This document shows positions 33,030 to 35,861 of a DNA stretch of 35,861 nt, one piece after another. Made by a program: the position numbers and the translations under genes. Location: assembly GCA_007136425.1 (NCBI GenBank), contig SLGY01000200.1, forward strand, positions 1 through 35,861, written 5' to 3'. Position 1 is the first letter of the stretch. Every line of letters begins with the position of its first letter. The notes under the pieces are model-generated. The model saw nothing but the letters and a program-made list of their open reading frames with translations. It was not told where the DNA came from and did no database searches. Source of the DNA: Kiritimatiellia bacterium (lineage in GTDB: Bacteria; Verrucomicrobiota; Kiritimatiellia; SLAD01).

Positions 33030-33265
33030 TCAAGGTCCTCGTCACACTTCTCTACGGGCGTGTCGAGTCCTTTTCGGATGGAGTCACGCATTCCCGGAAT
33101 CCCTGTAAGATACAGGGTTTCCTGGATGGACCTCCAGTCATCCTCTGCTATCAGAACAGCCGTATTTCGCTTTCCTGCTATTTGCACCGGCGCATGCGAT
33201 TCCGCGACGTCATCCAATAGAGTGTAGAGCTGTTTTCTGGCTTGTGTGGCAGTTATCGTCGTCAT
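33023..33265 (-). CDS. yefM: YefM/Phd-type antitoxin
   Basis: The ATG at 33265 (MTTITATQARKQLYTLLDDV) is preferred to the ORF-track start at 33298, because AAGGG lies 6 bases upstream and the extra residues come from the operator repeats. The 80-residue product has the Phd/YefM dimer and DNA-binding N-terminus (ITATQARKQLYTLLDDVAES..PVQIAGKRNTAVLIAEDDWRSIQETLYL) and an acidic, probably disordered tail that would wrap and block the toxin. It should repress the operon through the repeats just upstream. Confidence 0.9.
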   Translation of the reverse strand: MTTITATQARKQLYTLLDDVAESHAPVQIAGKRNTAVLIAEDDWRSIQETLYLTGIPGMRDSIRKGLDTPVEKCDEDLDW

Positions 33266-33275
33266 AGCAACCCTT

Positions 33276-33298
33276 TCGTACGACATATCGTACGACAT
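33276..33298 (-). promoter_or_regulatory. Toxin-antitoxin operator: two TCGTACGACAT repeats
   Basis: TCGTACGACAT occurs at 33276-33286 and 33288-33298, 12 bases apart, each with the palindromic core CGTACG, directly before the antitoxin start. In E. coli, YefM-YoeB binds paired TGTACA-type palindromes at similar spacing, so autoregulation here is a well-founded inference. Confidence 0.7.
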
Positions 33299-33338
33299 GC
33301 CACACCGGTGTCAAATTCTTAATGAATCGCCGGCAGGT

Positions 33339-33449
33339 CTACAGGTCCTGCTGCTCTTCCCACTCGCGTGCTTTCTGCGAAAGATACGTTTCGCGATCAA
33401 GTTCGCGCAACTGTTCGGCATAGCGGTCGGTTAGTTCGAACCAACGTTT
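33339..33449 (-). pseudogene. Possible C-terminal coding remnant
   Basis: The minus-strand frame WFELTDRYAEQLRELDRETY...SQKAREWEEQ ends at the TAG at 33341-33339. It looks like a charged alpha-helical protein tail, with G/C-rich third positions. It has no ATG and is closed upstream by a TGA at 33452-33450. It lies between the end of the synthetase-like gene and the toxin-antitoxin operator. It may be the tail of a gene lost when the repeat-bearing segment was joined. The family is not recognised. Confidence 0.25.
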
Positions 33450-34261
33450 TCACCTGGAATCGGCGACCGCCGCGAACGGTTGATCAATCCTCGCCGCCAC
33501 TTCGCCTTCGGCCACCGCGTTACCGCGGCAGCTACAGTTAGACGTGTACAAAAAGGGTCGTCCTCAGTAGATGTGCCAAGCGGTCTAGCGTTGCAATAAT
33601 GCGGAATATCCGAAAGCCTTAATACTGCGGTCGGTATGTGATCTTGGCCATAGACGTTGGATAGAAGAGCCCGGCTTCGGACGTCTTTCCAGCATTCCGC
33701 TTCAATTCCGGCAAAGAAAACGTATTCAGGTTTAATCACAAACTCGTAAAGAATGCCAAGCAGAACATCAAAGTAGTAGTCGAGAGGCTTGCCAGCAAGT
33801 TCAGCGGTCTGAGAGGGAATAGCTTTGCTGCCACGATGCATAAGGGCGATTAGTGGCCCCGGCATAGCCTCCGATAGGGTTTTCTCTCTCCAGAGAATGC
33901 TCTCCATCAGGAACTCAACACGCTCCGGAACAACGCCATCATAGGACGATATTACCTTGGCAAGCCAGTCCATTGCCGCATTACAGTCATCCTCGTGACG
34001 CAGTTCACTGGATAGACCACTGTGCAATGCAGTATGATCATAAAAGCATACAGTAACCTTGAATCCATGCCGCGTCAGTAGCGCGATTCTTTGTAGTAGA
34101 GAATAGTGAACAGCATTCAATACCGGATACGGACGTAGATTGATCAAGACGCCGGGTTCCTGCTTGCCCAGCAGTGCAACGGGCGAGATACCAGAGGGAA
34201 GAATGCATTTGACAGCGAGAAGGGCTTCGATCGACTCCAATGTCTGTAGATGGTTACTCAT
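33431..34261 (-). CDS. Degenerate class I aminoacyl-tRNA-synthetase-like protein, C-terminus replaced by repeat
   Basis: The start is placed at the ATG at 34261 (MSNHLQTLESIEALLAVK), because the first 73 residues of the ORF-track version overlap a better frame. The 276-residue protein follows the order of TyrRS/TrpRS Rossmann cores: LINLRPYPVLNAVHYSLLQRI, GFKVTVCFYDHTAL (compare archaeal TyrRS GFEVTVLLADWHA), PERVEFLMES, then LDYYFDVLLGILY..YVFFAGIEAECWKDVRSRALLS (compare the DIL..VG.DQ..H..L.R region). No HIGH or KMSKS motif is visible. The last 37 residues (LTVAAAVTRW...) come from a dispersed repeat. Base composition is lower in GC than neighbouring genes. There is no ribosome site. Function is unknown; a cyclodipeptide-synthase-like or other tRNA-synthetase-derived role is possible. 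Confidence 0.5.
   Translation of the reverse strand: MSNHLQTLESIEALLAVKCILPSGISPVALLGKQEPGVLINLRPYPVLNAVHYSLLQRIALLTRHGFKVTVCFYDHTALHSGLSSELRHEDDCNAAMDWLAKVISSYDGVVPERVEFLMESILWREKTLSEAMPGPLIALMHRGSKAIPSQTAELAGKPLDYYFDVLLGILYEFVIKPEYVFFAGIEAECWKDVRSRALLSNVYGQDHIPTAVLRLSDIPHYCNARPLGTSTEDDPFCTRLTVAAAVTRWPKAKWRRGLINRSRRSPIPGENVGSN
33505..33540. repeat. 36-bp dispersed repeat, copy 2, in gene end
   Basis: Identical to 31134-31169 over 36 bases. Here it is read in frame as part of the C-terminal tail of the synthetase-like ORF. On that strand the repeat's own TAA is out of frame, so the ORF runs through it. Confidence 0.85.
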
Positions 34262-34268
34262 ATTATTG

Positions 34269-34550
34269 TCACTGTTGTAGGCCAAGGGCACCATGCCGAG
34301 ATCGGTGAATGGATGAGGCTTTCCGGGAAGCTGCAATAACCTCGCTCGGCTTACTTGCAGTAGTCGAGATGGTCGATTCGCGAATCCTTGGTTTGAGGCG
34401 GAGACCCAGAATTGAGCCCAATAGCAGACCCGCGCAGGCCAGAACACCTGCCGCGGCCTCGTATGAAGGTTCATGCCCAAAGTGCATTGAAGCGAGCATC
34501 AGCGCGACTGTTGCCCCCACGCGTGTAGATACTGCGACTAGTGTTTTCAT
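34269..34550 (-). CDS. Small two-transmembrane-segment protein
   Basis: A 93-residue ORF starting with ATG at 34550. Two hydrophobic segments (VGATVALMLASMHFG and AAGVLACAGLLLGSILGL) are separated by a short polar loop and followed by a basic, serine-rich tail. Its stop lies 7 bases before the chosen start of the synthetase-like gene, suggesting co-transcription. It competes with the N-terminal extension of that ORF; the membrane-protein frame looks more natural. No family is recognised and no good ribosome site is visible, so it is tentative. Confidence 0.45.
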   Translation of the reverse strand: MKTLVAVSTRVGATVALMLASMHFGHEPSYEAAAGVLACAGLLLGSILGLRLKPRIRESTISTTASKPSEVIAASRKASSIHRSRHGALGLQQ

Positions 34551-34865
34551 AGTATTCTTGCCCCAACAAGTTATTGACTACTTTTCTTCCTATCCTTACG
34601 CCATCCTCAGCGGGCTTCGTAACCTGTTGAGCTTCACAGGATAGGATAGCGGGCTTTTCGCGGATCGCGCAAGCGCGAATCCTGTCGCCTATCTACGGGA
34701 TATCGACATTGTTTTGCGTAACCGATTGCTATTACGCGCAATATGCAGCGCGCTATCATTCGGAGCGTGAAAGGAAGTTTTTCGAGACGAATATGGGGAC
34801 TGGGAGCCTTTCAAGAAAACTGTGGCCGTCCGGTTTGCCCGAATGGTTCTTCCGGGCACAGTCCC

Positions 34866-34986
34866 GCACCCTGAAGGGATGCAACAAGCTTCTTGTGGCT
34901 CCCTTTCAGGGAGCATGGTTCTTGCACTGCGCATTTTCTTCCCCGGGTTTCACCCAGGGCTTATGAATAGCTCCCCTTCGGGGAGC
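34866..34986. repeat. Four-hairpin interspersed element, copy 2
   Basis: Same order of elements as 3804-3925: GCACCC..., GCTCCCT-TTC-AGGGAGC, CCCCGGGT-TTC-ACCC and GCTCCCC-TTC-GGGGAGC (34970-34986). The first and third stems each carry a mismatch here (gggATGC, cccAGGG), so this copy has drifted slightly. Confidence 0.85.
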
Positions 34987-35010
34987 AACGGAATTTCCTT
35001 AAATGCTCCA

Positions 35011-35080
35011 ACATCGAACATTCAACGTTCAATGTTGAGCGTTCGATGTTGGACGTTCAGTGTTGCCGTTCAGATGTTCC
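35011..35080. repeat. 14-bp periodic repeat, copy 2
   Basis: GTTCAATGTTGAGC, GTTCGATGTTGGAC, GTTCAGTGTTGCC and GTTCAGATGTTCC follow one another with 13-14 base spacing, preceded by the inverted form (gaacattcaac). It is a longer version of the block at 31171-31218. Confidence 0.75.
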
Positions 35081-35172
35081 TATCCCTATTTTCCCCGATG
35101 CAGCGAGATCAACTTGAAGTCGTCCGGCAAAGGCGGTAGAGGTCACAATCCCCCTCCAGGTTCACCCGAAGG

Positions 35173-35861
35173 CTATTCTTGACCGGCTTGTATGCGAAAG
35201 AAGAAGCGGTCCTCCCCGATCGATATCTGCCGTGTTATGACTTCGAGCGGTTCCCAGTCGTGCAGGTCGAATGACTCCTCAATAGTGAACCCAATCTCAA
35301 CACTGTCCGCAGCGCCGACATTCAGCATGAGTCCGCCCATGCGTAGGTCATGGATGGAGTCCTCGGTGTACAGTTCAAAGCGGGACGAATCGGAGTGGAC
35401 GACATTCAGTACCCCGGAATAATCCGACAGCGGGTCCAGACCCGCAGCCACGGCTTCGCCGTCCATGATTCCGTCGCCCGAGGTATCGGGATTGTTGGGA
35501 TCCGTTCCGTAGATGACGATTTCCTCGTAGTTGGTCAGGCCGTCGCCGTCATCATCGGCCATGTCCGGCCCAAAGCTGGCGGTCACCGTAAGCTGGGTAT
35601 TCATGGTCAGGGTCAATTCCGGATCGATCGATTCCACGCCCCCGGTCCATCCCTCGAAGACGTAACCGGGAGAAGAGGTTGCCGTGACGGTGACTTCCGC
35701 GCCCTCGAGATAACGCTGAATTCCGGCGGGTGACGTGGTCCCACCGGTGGTGGCCTGGATGTCCAGCTCAACATGCGGGGGCGACGCGGAGACCGCGTAG
35801 GCGCTGAATTCGGTTACCATGAAACTGGCATGCTCCTCGTCCACTACCAGGGTGTCCGGTT
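35173..35861 (-). CDS. C-terminal part of a large secreted protein (5' end outside window)
   Basis: The frame is open to the window edge, so the GTG at 35844 is not the real start. The visible 229 residues contain a bacterial InlB-B-type repeat (GGTTSPAG...[25 protein letters not shown]), then calcium-loop repeats of the TSP3/dockerin kind ([39 protein letters not shown]). They end in a module ([20 protein letters not shown]) like the C-terminal domain of the beta-helix protein at the other end of the window. It is probably a cell-surface or extracellular protein. The catalytic or binding part would lie upstream. Confidence 0.75.
   Translation of the reverse strand, partial: PDTLVVDEEHASFMVTEFSAYAVSASPPHVELDIQATTGGTTSPAGIQRYLEGAEVTVTATSSPGYVFEGWTGGVESIDPELTLTMNTQLTVTASFGPDMADDDGDGLTNYEEIVIYGTDPNNPDTSGDGIMDGEAVAAGLDPLSDYSGVLNVVHSDSSRFELYTEDSIHDLRMGGLMLNVGAADSVEIGFTIEESFDLHDWEPLEVITRQISIGEDRFFFRIQAGQE

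Larger units (their letters stand above)
34551..35172. other. Repeat-rich intergenic region, no gene
   Basis: About 620 bases. It contains short inverted repeats near 34640-34690 (aggataggatagcgggc, cgcggatcgcgcaagcgcg), the second four-hairpin element (34866-34986) and the second 14-base-period block (35011-35080). The ORFs listed at 34689-35139 are translations of these repeats. Confidence 0.7.

Noticed and set aside
34262-34480. N-terminal 73 residues of the 349-residue ORF
   Set aside because: The region overlaps the small membrane-protein frame, has no domain features, and the synthetase-like similarity begins only after the Met at 34261.
1-35861. Prophage, insertion sequence with transposase, tRNA or rRNA genes
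   Set aside because: No integrase, capsid or transposase protein was seen in any frame, and no tRNA or rRNA was recognised by eye. A tRNA scan could still find one that was missed.

Overview
The window looks like a chromosomal segment of a GC-rich PVC-group bacterium, most likely a Verrucomicrobiota/Kiritimatiellae relative. The main reasons are a four-gene cluster matching the Akkermansia Amuc_1101-1100-1099-1098 pilus set, a PEP-CTERM sorting signal, several large secreted proteins with calcium-loop or beta-helix modules, and intergenic DNA crowded with small hairpin and palindromic repeats. The taxonomic call is an inference; there is no rRNA or other decisive marker.

Layout. 1-306: end of a methyltransferase. 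402-3209: secreted beta-helix protein built from two nearly identical halves. 3210-4214: repeat-rich gap with a phased palindrome array, a four-hairpin element and a gene remnant. 4215-20357: a long run of minus-strand genes. Read in transcription order these are dus and a ThuA-like gene, then the pilus operon (pilM/pilN fusion, Amuc_1100-like, Amuc_1099-like, secretin), a stand-alone 5'-nuclease, a polytopic STT3-like membrane protein, coaE, rho and a VWA-domain membrane protein. coaE, rho and the VWA gene are packed within a few bases of each other. 20558-21896: plus-strand beta-barrel protein and glycerophosphodiesterase. 22140-24425: minus-strand iron-type alcohol dehydrogenase interrupted by an in-frame palindromic insertion, a small HTH regulator and an ABM-family monooxygenase. 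24529-29549: secreted GH13 enzyme with starch-binding-like repeats and a PQQ-type sugar dehydrogenase lipoprotein. 29721-32724: PEP-CTERM protein, GNAT acetyltransferase and a heme-binding-type lipoprotein. 32763-34550: YefM/YoeB-like toxin-antitoxin pair with a visible operator, then a small membrane protein and a degenerate class I aminoacyl-tRNA-synthetase-like protein. 34551-35172: second repeat-rich gap. 35173-35861: end of a secreted protein running off the window.

How the genes fit together. The clearest multi-gene system is the pilus apparatus: cytoplasmic PilM domain, inner-membrane PilN-like domain, two single-pass periplasmic proteins and an outer-membrane secretin with a long acidic N-terminal region. 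The carbohydrate genes (GH13 enzyme, PQQ sugar dehydrogenase) suggest extracytoplasmic glucan or sugar use. The least explained locus is 33431-34550. There a two-TM protein and a tRNA-synthetase-like protein without clear catalytic motifs sit beside a toxin-antitoxin pair, and the synthetase-like ORF ends inside a dispersed repeat. All functions are read from sequence by eye; no database search was run.
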